From the NCBI GenBank assembly GCA_902784865.1, contig CACZWL010000017.1, forward strand, positions 1 through 51,687: a stretch of 51,687 bases of DNA. Direction: 5' to 3'. A model generated the notes under the pieces. The model worked only from the letters and a program-made list of their open reading frames with translations, made no database searches and was not told the origin of the DNA. The DNA comes from an uncultured Bacteroidota bacterium (GTDB lineage: Bacteria > Bacteroidota > Bacteroidia > Bacteroidales > P3). Positions 16,401 through 24,907 of this stretch are shown here, in pieces. How positions within the stretch are numbered: the first letter of the stretch is position 1; every line of letters starts with the position of its first letter. Both the position numbers and the translations under genes were made by a program.

Positions 16401-17506
16401 TGCCCACCGAATTCCATAAGATAGGCCTTGATGAAGTCGTCGAGCTTGCCGTCGAGCACACCGCCCACGTCCGAAGTCTGGCAACCGGTGCGATGGTCTT
16501 TGACACGGCGGTCGTCCATGACGTAACTCCTTATCTGCGAGCCCCATTCGATTTTCTTCTGCGAGGCCTTGATTTTGTCTTTCTCCTCCATGCGGTGCTT
16601 CAGTTCGCGGTCGTAGAGCTGCGAGCGCAGCAGGCGCATGGCGTTCTCCTTGTTCTTGGGCTGGTCGCGCGTCTCGGTGTTCTCGATGAGGATTTCCTCC
16701 TCGACGCCGGTATACGGGTCTTTGTACTGGTAGCGCAGGCGCACGCCACTCTCCACCTTGTTCACATTCTGCCCTCCGGCACCGCCGCTGCGGAAGGTGT
16801 CCCACGAGAGTTTCGACATATCAACCACCACTTCAATCGAATCGTCTACAAGCGGTGTGACACTGACACTTGTGAAGCTGGTCATGCGCTTTCCTTGGGC
16901 ATTGAACGGGCTGACGCGCACCAGGCGGTGGACACCCGTTTCGGACTTGAGGTAGCCGTAGGCAAAATCACCCTCAATCTGTAGGGTGCAGCTTTTGATG
17001 CCGGCACCCTCGCCGTCGAGCGAGTTGGAGATAACGACCTTATAGCCATGCGTTTCCGCATAGCGGATATACATGCGCATGAGCATCTCGGCCCAATCCT
17101 GCGCCTCCACGCCGCCGGCACCGGCATTGATGGAGAGCACGGCATCGAGGCGGTCGCTGTCGCTGCGCAGCATGTTCTTGAATTCCAGCTCCTCCACCTT
17201 CTTCTGCGTGAGGGCGATTTGGGCGAGGAGTTCCTCCTCGGTGGCGTCGCCGGCGTCGAAGAACTCGCCCATCACCTCGAGGTCGCCGCAGGCGGCGTCC
17301 ACCTCGTTATAGGCTGTCACCCAGCTTTTTCGGGCGTTGATGCCCTTCACCACCTTCTGCGCCTCCTTGGGGTCGTTCCAGAAGTCGGGGGCTTCGGTCT
17401 TCTTCTCCTCCTCGGCCACCCAAGCGGTAGTGGCGTCGATGTCGAGGAATTTCTTGAGCGCGTCCTTGCGCTGGATAAGGTCTTTTATCTGTTCCTGGTT
17501 GGTCAT
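16397..17506 (-). CDS. prfB: peptide chain release factor 2
   Basis: Terminates translation at UGA and UAA. With the start at 17506 (MTNQEQ) it is 369 aa, the usual length; the eight extra residues of a longer frame to 17530 lie in the terminator of the SRP RNA and are rejected. The stop-codon recognition tripeptide SPF is at 199-201 and the catalytic GGQ at 244-246. The region where many bacteria have the autoregulatory +1 frameshift (here KKFLDID, 18-24) is in one open frame, so that control is absent. It lies downstream of ffs and overlaps the glycosyltransferase gene. Confidence 0.96.
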   Translation of the reverse strand: MTNQEQIKDLIQRKDALKKFLDIDATTAWVAEEEKKTEAPDFWNDPKEAQKVVKGINARKSWVTAYNEVDAACGDLEVMGEFFDAGDATEEELLAQIALTQKKVEELEFKNMLRSDSDRLDAVLSINAGAGGVEAQDWAEMLMRMYIRYAETHGYKVVISNSLDGEGAGIKSCTLQIEGDFAYGYLKSETGVHRLVRVSPFNAQGKRMTSFTSVSVTPLVDDSIEVVVDMSKLSWDTFRSGGAGGQNVNKVESGVRLRYQYKDPYTGVEEEILIENTETRDQPKNKENAMRLLRSQLYDRELKHRMEEKDKIKASQKKIEWGSQIRSYVMDDRRVKDHRTGCQTSDVGGVLDGKLDDFIKAYLMEFGGQ

Positions 17507-17524
17507 AACGTGCAAAATAAAAAA

Positions 17525-17620
17525 GGGCAAGCTGATTATATCGCACCGCTACAACCAAACACCCTTGCTGTATTCCTACCCTGGGGGATTCAATGGGAGC
17601 TGGTCGTATAAGACTTGCCC
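17525..17620 (-). ncRNA. ffs: signal recognition particle RNA, small bacterial type
   Basis: The 96-nt minus-strand segment closes on itself: GGGCAAG at the 5' end pairs with CTTGCCC at the 3' end. Its centre reads CCAGGGTAGGAATACAGCAAGGG, that is the domain IV form CAGG, a GTA/TAC stem with GGAA tetraloop, and AGCA, which is the Ffh-binding core. A T run (rc of 17513-17524) follows directly as terminator. A well-formed promoter stands at 17654-17685. The RNA guides membrane-protein targeting with Ffh and FtsY, neither of which is in the window. Confidence 0.85.
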
Positions 17621-17653
17621 AAATCTCTGTTTTCTTATCTCAAAAACGGAGTG

Positions 17654-17685
17654 CAAAAATACTACATTTTCGCGACATGACCAAA
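17654..17685 (-). promoter_or_regulatory. promoter of ffs
   Basis: Minus-strand TTTGG (17681-17685), 19 bp, TATTTTTG (17654-17661). This is one of the best matches to the Bacteroidetes consensus in the window. The mature RNA end is about 34 nt downstream of the -7 box, so a short 5' leader is expected. Confidence 0.75.
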
Positions 17686-17775
17686 TTTATTTTGTAAAAT
17701 GCTATAAAACAGGAAATAATATCTTGTGCAGAATAAATGGCATCTATGCATTAGGTGGTTCAGAATTCTATAATA

Positions 17776-17999
17776 TCAGCAGTTATGGGTGAGTTGTGAG
17801 AACTCCGGCAAGGTGAGCACTTCGACTTTGGGGTAGGTTATCTGTTTCAGCACGTAGTAGTGGCGGTCGTTGGAAACAAGAAACCTGGCACCGGCTGCGA
17901 TGGCACAGTCGACAAATCAAAAGAGGTCCAAACATGGTGGTAGGGGCTTCTGGGAGGGATTACTTGGATAAGACAATTGGTGTCGAGAACAATTCTCAT
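17776..17999 (-). pseudogene. deleted PIN-domain toxin
   Basis: The start at 17999 opens MRIVLDTNCLIQ, then SPYHHVWTSFD, the beginning of a PIN-family toxin with its first catalytic Asp. From about 17916 a different frame reads FVDCAIAAGARFLVSNDRH and then YPKVEVLTLPEF, the end of the same family including its later acidic residues. About 60-70 central codons are missing and the two parts are out of frame. The toxin would be an Mg-dependent RNase; this copy cannot work. Its ATG overlaps the antitoxin stop by 4 nt (17996-17999), the usual toxin-antitoxin arrangement. Confidence 0.85.
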
Positions 18000-18214
18000 G
18001 AGAGGCGGTGCAAATCCATGGAATTGATTTCATCAAGACGTTGCTGGTCCAGCACTCCGTTGTCCCACAGCTCGTTCAGACGGTCGTTCATGCGTTTGGC
18101 GTAGTGTTCGTATAGAACCTGATACAACTCCGTAAGTCCGCGTTTACTGCGGTTTACAGAGAACATTTGCAGCATGTGTACCTGCATGTCGTTGAATGTA
18201 GTGGTGGCTTCCAT
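17996..18214 (-). CDS. antitoxin of a PIN-type toxin-antitoxin pair
   Basis: A 72-aa protein (MEATTTFNDMQVHMLQMF, then LTELYQVLYEHYAKRMNDRLNELWDNGVL) resembling the small antitoxins paired with PIN toxins in Bacteroidetes. The start at 18214 is preferred over 18262 because the longer frame begins inside the promoter -7 box (18240-18247). It is intact, whereas the toxin downstream is deleted, so it is now an orphan. It may still bind DNA or neutralise related toxins elsewhere; this is inference. Confidence 0.78.
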   Translation of the reverse strand: MEATTTFNDMQVHMLQMFSVNRSKRGLTELYQVLYEHYAKRMNDRLNELWDNGVLDQQRLDEINSMDLHRLS

Positions 18215-18239
18215 ATTGTCGTTGATGAATTTGATTTTG

Positions 18240-18247
18240 CAAAAATA
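18240..18247 (-). promoter_or_regulatory. -7 box for the antitoxin gene
   Basis: Minus-strand TATTTTTG (TAnnTTTG) lies 26 nt before the start codon at 18214. The -33 element is not clear. Confidence 0.5.
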
Positions 18248-18281
18248 CGAACTTTTTTCCACATGGGGAAAAAATATTTTG

Positions 18282-20747
18282 CTAGTAGGGGTCGACGTCG
18301 TAGTGGATGGAGACGGCGGAGAGGCCTTCCTGCTTGGCGAGGTCGTCGCCGATTTGGAGGATGACGCGCTTGGCGTCGGCGATGGGTTCGGTACGCTCGA
18401 AGCGGAGGGTCAACACCTTGAGATACAGCGCGCGGACACGGCTCACCAATGGGTATTCGGGACCCATGACGCGGCCGGGGAAGGTGGCACGCAACTGTGC
18501 GGCCATCCAGTCAGCAGCCTCGTCGAGCACCTCGGCGTCGCGGTGCTTGAGGGTAATCTCTATCAGGCGGTGGTAGGGCGGATAGCGGAAGACGCGCCGC
18601 TCCTGTATCTGCTCGTCGTAGAGGGCTTGGTAGTCGTTGTCTACCACGTTGACAATCACCTGGTGGTGAGGGTTGTAGGTCTGTATAATAACCCTTCCGC
18701 CTTCGCCGTGGCGGCCGGCGCGTCCGCTGACCTGGGTCATCTGCTGGAAGGCGCGCTCGAAAGAGCGGAACGACGGGTAGTTGATAATATTGTCGGCATT
18801 GACGATACCGACGACGCTTACATGCTCGAAATCAAGCCCCTTGGTGACCATCTGGGTGCCGACGAGGATGTCGATACGGCGGTGCTCGAAGTCGGAGAGG
18901 AGCTCGAGGTATTGGTTCTTTTGCAGTGTGCTGTCAAGGTCCATGCGCGCTACTCGGGCATCGGGGAAGAGTATCTGGAGGTCTTCCTCGATACGCTCGG
19001 TGCCGATGCCGACCATCTTGAGGTGGGTGGAGTGGCAGTGGGGGCACTCGGCGGGCACGGGGATGGAGTAGCCGCAGTAGTGGCAGCGGAGCGAGCCCGT
19101 GGCCTTGTGGTAGACAAGCGACACGTCGCAGTGGATGCACTGGGGCACCTGGTGACAGTCGTCGCACTCCAGCCGCAAGGAGAAGCCGCGGCGGTTCTGG
19201 AACAGAATGGCTTGTTTGCCAGCCTTCAAGGCGCTGCCGACGGCGTCAAGCAGGGCGTGGGAGAAGTGGCCTTTGACTCGCCCGGAGCGGTGCTCCTCCT
19301 TCATATCGACCACCTCGACGCGCGGCAGGCTGAATCCGCCATAGCGCTGACGCATCACGGCCAGGCCGTATTTGCCGCTCTGGGCATTGTAATAGGTTTC
19401 CACCGAGGGAGTTGCGCTGCCGAGCACCACCTGTGCGCCCCACATCTGGGCCAGCACGATGGCCGAGTCGCGGGCGTGGTAGCGCGGCGCGGGGTCATAC
19501 TGCTTGTAGGAGGGATCATGTTCCTCATCCACAATGATTAATCCCAGGTCGGAGAAGGGGAGGAACGTGGCACTGCGGGCGCCGAGGAGCACCTGGTAGC
19601 GCCCTTCGCCGGTAGCCTTGGTGCGCTGCCACACCTCGGTGCGCTGACTGGCGCTGAAGCGCGAATGGTACACTCCTACCTTGTCGCCGAAATAGCGCCG
19701 CAGGCGGTTGATCAGCTGCGCCGTGAGGGCTATCTCGGGCAGCAGGAATAGCGCTTGCCGCCCCTCCTGCACCACTTTGTGTATCAGCTTGATATACACC
19801 TCGGTCTTGCCCGAGGAGGTGACGCCGTGGAGGAGCGAGACGGGGTGCGGAGCCGAGGTCAGGTAGTCGTAGGCCGCCTGCTGTTCGGCGTTGAGCTGTA
19901 TGGTGTCTGGCGAGAGGAGCTGGCTCTGGTCGTAGTGCTCCAGACGGCTTTCGATGCGCTCTTCGACCACAAGGACACCGTTCTTGATGAGCGTCTGCAG
20001 CGGCGAGCCCTGCGGCAGGTCGCGCTTGGGCACCGCTTCGCGGCCGAAATGCGACAGCTGCATGTACTGCATCAGCAGCTCCACCTGCTTCACTCGGCGC
20101 TTACCCTCGAGGGCGTCGAACAGCTCACGCTGCGCTTTGTCCGACTCGTAGCCCTCGGCAAGACTGACGTAGGCGACCTTGCGCGGAGCATAGCGGTTGC
20201 GGAGCTCTTCGTCCATCACAACCACCTGGCGTTCAATAAGTCCACGGACTATGGGCATTATCTTCTGCACACCGATGGCGCGGCTGATGTCGACTAGTCG
20301 CATGACGGAATAGTCGGAGAGGAGCTGGACAATCTGCAACTCGTATTTAGAGAGCGAGGAGAGGTCGCCGGAGAAGTCGGGATGGATGGCCAGGGCCGAC
20401 TCGCTGGCCAGCTTGAGGCCGGCAGGCATGGCCACAGCCATCACGTCGCCGGGGGTGCACATGTAGTACCGTGCCAGCCACTCCCAATGCTCCATCTGGC
20501 GCTCGGTGGCGACAGGTTCTATATCGAGGACGGCGACTATATACTTGCATTTCCACTGCGGAGCCTCCTGGTGTATGCGGCGCACAAGGGCCGAATAGAG
20601 CTTGGCACTCTTGGCACCGAACTGCACCACAACACGGGCACCGACGTTCACGGCGCCGTTATACTCCTGTGGAACCCTGTAGGTAAAGGTGCCGGGCAAG
20701 TGCAACGGCAACAGGACATCGACATAGTATATCTGGGTGTCGGTCAG
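18282..20747 (-). CDS. priA: primosomal protein N' (replication restart helicase)
   Basis: 3'-5' superfamily 2 helicase that restarts stalled forks. Walker A GVTSSGKT is at about 308-315, DEEH at 407-410, followed by an eight-Cys zinc-binding insert (CDDC, CIHC, CHYC, CPHC) and GRAGRHG-type motif VI. The first ATG-like start in frame (TTG at 20711) cuts into the conserved N-terminal YVDVLLPLHLPG segment, which reads on upstream to a CTG at 20747. I therefore place the start there, giving 821 aa. That CTG overlaps the terC stop (CTGA), which fits coupled translation. No ATG or GTG is available in this frame. Confidence 0.9.
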   Translation of the reverse strand: MTDTQIYYVDVLLPLHLPGTFTYRVPQEYNGAVNVGARVVVQFGAKSAKLYSALVRRIHQEAPQWKCKYIVAVLDIEPVATERQMEHWEWLARYYMCTPGDVMAVAMPAGLKLASESALAIHPDFSGDLSSLSKYELQIVQLLSDYSVMRLVDISRAIGVQKIMPIVRGLIERQVVVMDEELRNRYAPRKVAYVSLAEGYESDKAQRELFDALEGKRRVKQVELLMQYMQLSHFGREAVPKRDLPQGSPLQTLIKNGVLVVEERIESRLEHYDQSQLLSPDTIQLNAEQQAAYDYLTSAPHPVSLLHGVTSSGKTEVYIKLIHKVVQEGRQALFLLPEIALTAQLINRLRRYFGDKVGVYHSRFSASQRTEVWQRTKATGEGRYQVLLGARSATFLPFSDLGLIIVDEEHDPSYKQYDPAPRYHARDSAIVLAQMWGAQVVLGSATPSVETYYNAQSGKYGLAVMRQRYGGFSLPRVEVVDMKEEHRSGRVKGHFSHALLDAVGSALKAGKQAILFQNRRGFSLRLECDDCHQVPQCIHCDVSLVYHKATGSLRCHYCGYSIPVPAECPHCHSTHLKMVGIGTERIEEDLQILFPDARVARMDLDSTLQKNQYLELLSDFEHRRIDILVGTQMVTKGLDFEHVSVVGIVNADNIINYPSFRSFERAFQQMTQVSGRAGRHGEGGRVIIQTYNPHHQVIVNVVDNDYQALYDEQIQERRVFRYPPYHRLIEITLKHRDAEVLDEAADWMAAQLRATFPGRVMGPEYPLVSRVRALYLKVLTLRFERTEPIADAKRVILQIGDDLAKQEGLSAVSIHYDVDPY

Positions 20748-21703
20748 GCTTTCTTCTTTATTACCGTGGAGAGTAAAATACTGACTACCAGGATACCGAG
20801 GATGACGGCGAGGGATGCCATGGTGGGAATGTGCCAGCCGAAGAACTCGCCGCCAATCATCTTCAACCCGATGAAGCAGAGCAGGGCGCCGAGGCCGTAG
20901 TGGAGCAGCCAGAAGCGGTCGGCCACGTCGCTCAGCAGGAAGAAGAGCGAGCGCAGACCCATGATGGCGAAGATATTGGAGGTATAGACGATGACGGGGT
21001 TCTGGGTGACAGAGAAGACGGCGGGGATAGAGTCGACGGCGAAGATGATGTCGCTGAACTCAATCACCAGCAGCACAAGGAAGAGGGGCGTCATCTTGCC
21101 GGCGTGGAAGAAGTCGTGGCCGTGGCTCTCGGTGGTCACGGGGAACCACTTCGAGGCAAAGCGCACCACGGGGTGGTTGGCGGTGTCGATATGCTCGTCG
21201 CCCTTGCTGCGGAACATCTTGATACCGCTGTAGATAAGTATCACGCCGAACACTGCCAGCAACCAGGCGAACTTGGTCACCAGCGCGCCGAGGGCGAAGA
21301 TGAAGATGAAGCGCATCACGATGGCACCGAAGATACCCCAGAAGAGAACGCGGTGGTAGTACTCCTTCTTGATGCCGAAGGAGACAAAGATCATAATCAT
21401 CACGAAGATGTTGTCGATTGAGAGGCTCTCCTCGAGGAAATAACCGGCGAGGAACTCCTGCGTCATCTCCGAGCGGTAGGCCGCAAGGTCGGTGCCAGCG
21501 TCGGCCGGCGGTATCATCCAGTCACCGAAGAAGTAGACCAGCACGGCAAAAGCCATGGCCATGCCCACCCAGATGGCCGTCCAGATGGCCGCTTCCTTGA
21601 CGCCCACGACGTGGTCCTTTTTATGGAACACAAAGAGGTCCAGCACAAGCATCACTACCACGAAGAGCATAAACAACGAAAAAAACAGTCCGTTCATATA
21701 CAA
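20744..21703 (-). CDS. TerC family integral membrane protein
   Basis: Inner-membrane protein of 319 aa with about nine spans, of the TerC/Alx group linked to metal (manganese) handling and tellurite resistance. The paired acidic signatures are present: SLSIDNIFV near 95 and EFSDIIFAVDSIPA near 215. Met1 or Met3 could be the start. It overlaps the priA start by 4 nt. No manganese riboswitch is visible in the 44-nt gap to the divergent chromate transporter gene. The precise substrate is not shown. Confidence 0.92.
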   Translation of the reverse strand: MYMNGLFFSLFMLFVVVMLVLDLFVFHKKDHVVGVKEAAIWTAIWVGMAMAFAVLVYFFGDWMIPPADAGTDLAAYRSEMTQEFLAGYFLEESLSIDNIFVMIMIFVSFGIKKEYYHRVLFWGIFGAIVMRFIFIFALGALVTKFAWLLAVFGVILIYSGIKMFRSKGDEHIDTANHPVVRFASKWFPVTTESHGHDFFHAGKMTPLFLVLLVIEFSDIIFAVDSIPAVFSVTQNPVIVYTSNIFAIMGLRSLFFLLSDVADRFWLLHYGLGALLCFIGLKMIGGEFFGWHIPTMASLAVILGILVVSILLSTVIKKKA

Positions 21704-21747
21704 TAATCTTTTTAATTATAAGTTATTAAACACTAACAACGCAGATC

Positions 21748-22302
21748 ATGGTAAAATATTGCGAACTGTTCATAACTTTTTTGAAGGTGGGGACCTTCAC
21801 CATCGGCGGAGGCTACGCCATGATACCGCTGATGCAACACGAAGTGGTGGAACGGCGGCGATGGATGGACGCGGAGACCTTCCTCGACGTGCTGTCGCTC
21901 TCGCAGGCCATGCCCGGGGTCTTCGCCGTCAACATGGCCACCCAGGTGGGCTACCGTCTGCGCGGCGTGCGGGGCAGCGCGGCGGCCATAGCAGGCAACG
22001 TGCTGATGCCGATTGCCCTCGTCCTGCTGATAGCCATATTCTTCCGCCGCTTCAAAGAGGTGCCTGCCGTCGAGCAGGTGTTCATGGGCCTGCGCCCCGC
22101 CGTGGCGGCACTGATAGCCGCACCCGTATTCACCTTGGCACGCTCGGCACGCATCGGCTGGAGCAACTGCTGGATACCCCTGGCGGCGGCGCTCCTCATC
22201 TGGCTCCTCGGCGTCAGCCCCATCATCGTCGTCCTCGCCGCCGCTGCCGCCGGATGGCTATGGGGACGAGCGGAGAACAGAAACCTGAAAACCAAGCGAT
22301 AA
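21748..22302 (+). CDS. chromate transporter, first half-size subunit
   Basis: Member of the CHR family in its short, single-domain form (184 aa). The signature GTFTIGGGYAMIPL (about 15-28) and SQAMPGVFAVN (about 51-61) are present, followed by four to five membrane spans. Short CHR proteins work as pairs, and its partner begins 2 nt after its stop. The family exports chromate in characterised cases; the role here is inferred. It is divergent from terC. Confidence 0.9.
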   Translation: MVKYCELFITFLKVGTFTIGGGYAMIPLMQHEVVERRRWMDAETFLDVLSLSQAMPGVFAVNMATQVGYRLRGVRGSAAAIAGNVLMPIALVLLIAIFFRRFKEVPAVEQVFMGLRPAVAALIAAPVFTLARSARIGWSNCWIPLAAALLIWLLGVSPIIVVLAAAAAGWLWGRAENRNLKTKR

Positions 22303-22304
22303 CC

Positions 22305-22880
22305 ATGATTTTCTGGAAACTCTTCTATACCTTCCTGATTATCGGGGCCTTCACCTTCGGCGGAGGCTACTCCATGGTGGCACTGATACAGGACCAAGTC
22401 GTCACCCACCACGGATGGCTGACAGCGCAGGAATTCACCGACATACTGGCCATCAGCCAGATGACCCCCGGCCCCATCGGCATCAACACCGCGACCTATG
22501 CAGGCTACACCGCCGTAGCCAACGCAGGCTACCCGGCGTGGCTCGCCGCCGCAGGATCGCTCCTGGCATCGCTGGCAGTGGTGGCAGTGCCCGTGGCGCT
22601 CATGCTCCTCGTCTGCCGCTACCTGTCGCGCTACATGGACCACCCTCGAGTGGCAGCCATGCTGCGCGTGCTCAGGCTGACGGTGGTGGGCCTCATAGCG
22701 GCAGCCGCCCTCTCGCTGCTCACCGCCGAGAGCTTCGGCCAAACCGGATTGAACCGCCAGTTCATCGTATCCCTCGCCATCTTCGCCGCCGTATTCGTCG
22801 CCACCCTGCGGCGCAAAGCCAGCCCGCTGACACTGCTCGCCCTCTCCGGCCTCGCCGGATGGGTAGCCTACGGGCTGTAG
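22305..22880 (+). CDS. chromate transporter, second half-size subunit
   Basis: 191-aa partner of the preceding gene, with the same features: GAFTFGGGYSMVALI and SQMTPGPIGIN. The start at 22305 (MIFWKLFY) is set by family alignment; a much longer frame extends upstream only because it shadows the first subunit. Together the two genes form the two-gene CHR module seen in many anaerobes. Dispersed repeat C follows 5 nt after the stop. Confidence 0.9.
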   Translation: MIFWKLFYTFLIIGAFTFGGGYSMVALIQDQVVTHHGWLTAQEFTDILAISQMTPGPIGINTATYAGYTAVANAGYPAWLAAAGSLLASLAVVAVPVALMLLVCRYLSRYMDHPRVAAMLRVLRLTVVGLIAAAALSLLTAESFGQTGLNRQFIVSLAIFAAVFVATLRRKASPLTLLALSGLAGWVAYGL

Positions 22881-22885
22881 TCGAC

Positions 22886-22995
22886 AGGTATCTGGTAGGT
22901 GTCTGGTAGGTATCTGGTAGGTGAATACTTCGACTCTTTCCCATCATTTCCCATCGATGGGAAAATCGAGGAACTTGTCATTTGGCGCGATTTGA
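22886..22995 (+). repeat. dispersed intergenic repeat, copy C (with tail)
   Basis: Three 11-bp units (ggtatctggta, ggtgtctggta, ggtatctggta), ggtgaatacttcgactc, the palindrome TTTCCCATCGATGGGAAA, and the tail aacttgtcatttggcgcg. It lies between the chromate transporter and the argS promoter. Confidence 0.9.
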
Positions 22996-23077
22996 ACACA
23001 TTTCGATACAAAACACTGGAAATCAACAAAAAGAAGAAGCAACTGAAAAAAGTTCGGAATTATCGGGGAAAAATTCG

Positions 23078-23085
23078 TATCTTTG
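23078..23085 (+). promoter_or_regulatory. -7 box for argS
   Basis: TATCTTTG (TAnnTTTG) lies 32 nt before the ATG at 23118. A weak -33 (gttcgg, 23052-23057) is 20 bp upstream. Confidence 0.6.
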
Positions 23086-23117
23086 CATTTTATTTTGGTT
23101 ACATATAATTATATTAC

Positions 23118-24896
23118 ATGACTATCACTGACGCTCTTACACAGGCTGTTGCCAACGCGCTGAAAACGCTCTACGGCATAGAACAGGAGGCCTCAACCCT
23201 CCAGCTGCAGGAAACCCGCAAGGAATTCGCTGGCGACTACACCATCGTCGTCTTCCCCTACGTCAAGCAGGCCCGCAAGGCCCCCGAGGCCGTGGCCGCC
23301 GAACTGGGAGAAGAGGTCAAGAAAAACCTCGCCGGGGTGAAAGGCTACAACGTGGTGAAAGGTTTCCTCAACTTCGAAATCGCTGACCAGTACTGGCTGC
23401 GCTTCGTCTGCGAAAAGGCAGGGGAGACGCGCTACGGGCTGGTGCAGGCCGAGGCCGGAGCGGCTCCAGTGGTGGTTGAATACAGCAGCCCCAACACCAA
23501 CAAACCGTTGCACTTAGGCCACATCCGCAACAACCTGCTGGGCTGGTCGGTAAGCCGCCTGCTGGAGGCCACGGGCGCCAACGTGAAGAAGGTGAACCTG
23601 GTGAACGACCGCGGCATCCACATCTGCAAGAGCATGCTGGCCTGGCAACGCTACGGCGGCGAGACACCCGAAAGCAGCGGCATGAAGGGCGACCACCTGG
23701 TGGGCAAATACTACGTGGAATTCGACAAACACTACAAAGAAGAAGTCAAACAGCTGATGGAGAGTGGGGTAGAGGAGGAGCAGGCCAAGCGCGAAGCCCC
23801 CATTATGGTCGAGGCCCAGGCCATGCTCAAGCGCTGGGAAGAGGGCGACAAGGAAGTGCGCGCGCTGTGGGAGACGATGAACGGCTGGGTATACAAAGGC
23901 TTCGACGAGACCTACGAGCGCCTCGGCGTCGGCTTCGACAAGATATACTACGAATCGAACACCTACCTGCTCGGCAAAGAGCTGGTGCAGAAAGGCCTGG
24001 ACATGGGCGTGCTCTTCCGCAAGGAGGACGGCTCCGTGTGGTGCGACCTCACGGCCGACGGCCTCGACCAAAAGCTGCTCCTGCGCCGCGACGGCACGAG
24101 CGTCTACATGACCCAGGACCTCGGCACCGCGCTGCTGCGCCACAAAGACTTCGGCGCCGAAAGACTCATCTATGTCGTTGGAAACGAGCAGGATTACCAC
24201 TTCAAGGTGCTCAAACTCATCCTCGGCAAACTGGGCTTTGAATGGGCCGACAAGGTTTACCACCTGAGCTACGGCATGGTCGAGCTGCCCAGCGGCAAGA
24301 TGAAAAGCCGCGAGGGCACGGTAGTCGACGCCGACGACCTGATCGACGAGATGGAGAAGACCGCCGAGGAGATGAGCCGCGAGCGTGGCAAGAACGACGA
24401 ACTGAGCGCCGAAGAGCAGAAACACCTGTACCACATACTGGCCCTCGGCGCCCTCAAATACTTCATCCTCAAGGTCGACCCCACCAAAAACATGCTCTTC
24501 AACCCGGCCGAAAGCATCGACTTCAACGGCAACACCGGCCCCTTCATCCAGTACACCCACGCACGCATACGCTCCATCGTACGCAAAGCCGGCGAATGCA
24601 GCCTGCCCGAGCTCGCCGAATGCCAGCTCAACGAGAAGGAGAGGGGAGTGGTCAAGATACTGCACGCCCTGCCCGAGACCCTACAGCAGGCCGCTGCAGC
24701 CCACAGCCCGGCCATGGTGGCCAACTACGCCTTCGACCTGGCCAAGGCCTACAACAGCTTCTACCAGGACACTCCCATCCTCAAGGAGGAGTGCGTGGGA
24801 CAGAAGCAGTGGCGCTTGGCACTGTGCAATTTCGTGGCCAACACGCTGAAAAACACCATGGACATTCTCGGCATTGAGGTGCCGGAACGCATGTAA
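23118..24896 (+). CDS. argS: arginyl-tRNA synthetase
   Basis: Class I synthetase charging tRNA-Arg. HIGH-type motif HLGH at 132-135 in NKPLHLGHIRNN, KMSK-type motif KMKS at 394-397, N-terminal ArgRS-specific Add1 domain (1-100), and the C-terminal anticodon-binding DALR domain with QYTHARIRSI. At 592 aa it has family length. A tRNA-Arg gene also lies in this window (39127). The acyl-ACP thioesterase gene follows after 11 nt. Confidence 0.97.
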   Translation: MTITDALTQAVANALKTLYGIEQEASTLQLQETRKEFAGDYTIVVFPYVKQARKAPEAVAAELGEEVKKNLAGVKGYNVVKGFLNFEIADQYWLRFVCEKAGETRYGLVQAEAGAAPVVVEYSSPNTNKPLHLGHIRNNLLGWSVSRLLEATGANVKKVNLVNDRGIHICKSMLAWQRYGGETPESSGMKGDHLVGKYYVEFDKHYKEEVKQLMESGVEEEQAKREAPIMVEAQAMLKRWEEGDKEVRALWETMNGWVYKGFDETYERLGVGFDKIYYESNTYLLGKELVQKGLDMGVLFRKEDGSVWCDLTADGLDQKLLLRRDGTSVYMTQDLGTALLRHKDFGAERLIYVVGNEQDYHFKVLKLILGKLGFEWADKVYHLSYGMVELPSGKMKSREGTVVDADDLIDEMEKTAEEMSRERGKNDELSAEEQKHLYHILALGALKYFILKVDPTKNMLFNPAESIDFNGNTGPFIQYTHARIRSIVRKAGECSLPELAECQLNEKERGVVKILHALPETLQQAAAAHSPAMVANYAFDLAKAYNSFYQDTPILKEECVGQKQWRLALCNFVANTLKNTMDILGIEVPERM

Positions 24897-24907
24897 GAGT
24901 CTGCGCC

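Noticed and set aside
16401-16805. N-terminal extension of the membrane glycosyltransferase into prfB
   Set aside because: The extension reads as a shadow of prfB. The ATGA overlap start at 16400 fits both genes.
17531-17624. Short frame over the ffs region on the plus strand
   Set aside because: The segment folds as SRP RNA on the minus strand, with promoter and terminator.
21704-21747. Manganese (yybP-ykoY) riboswitch before terC
   Set aside because: The gap to the divergent gene is only 44 nt and A/T-rich, too short for the riboswitch.
21555-22304. Single long chromate-transporter frame
   Set aside because: The upstream part is out-of-frame reading of terC and of the first subunit; the real second subunit starts at 22305.
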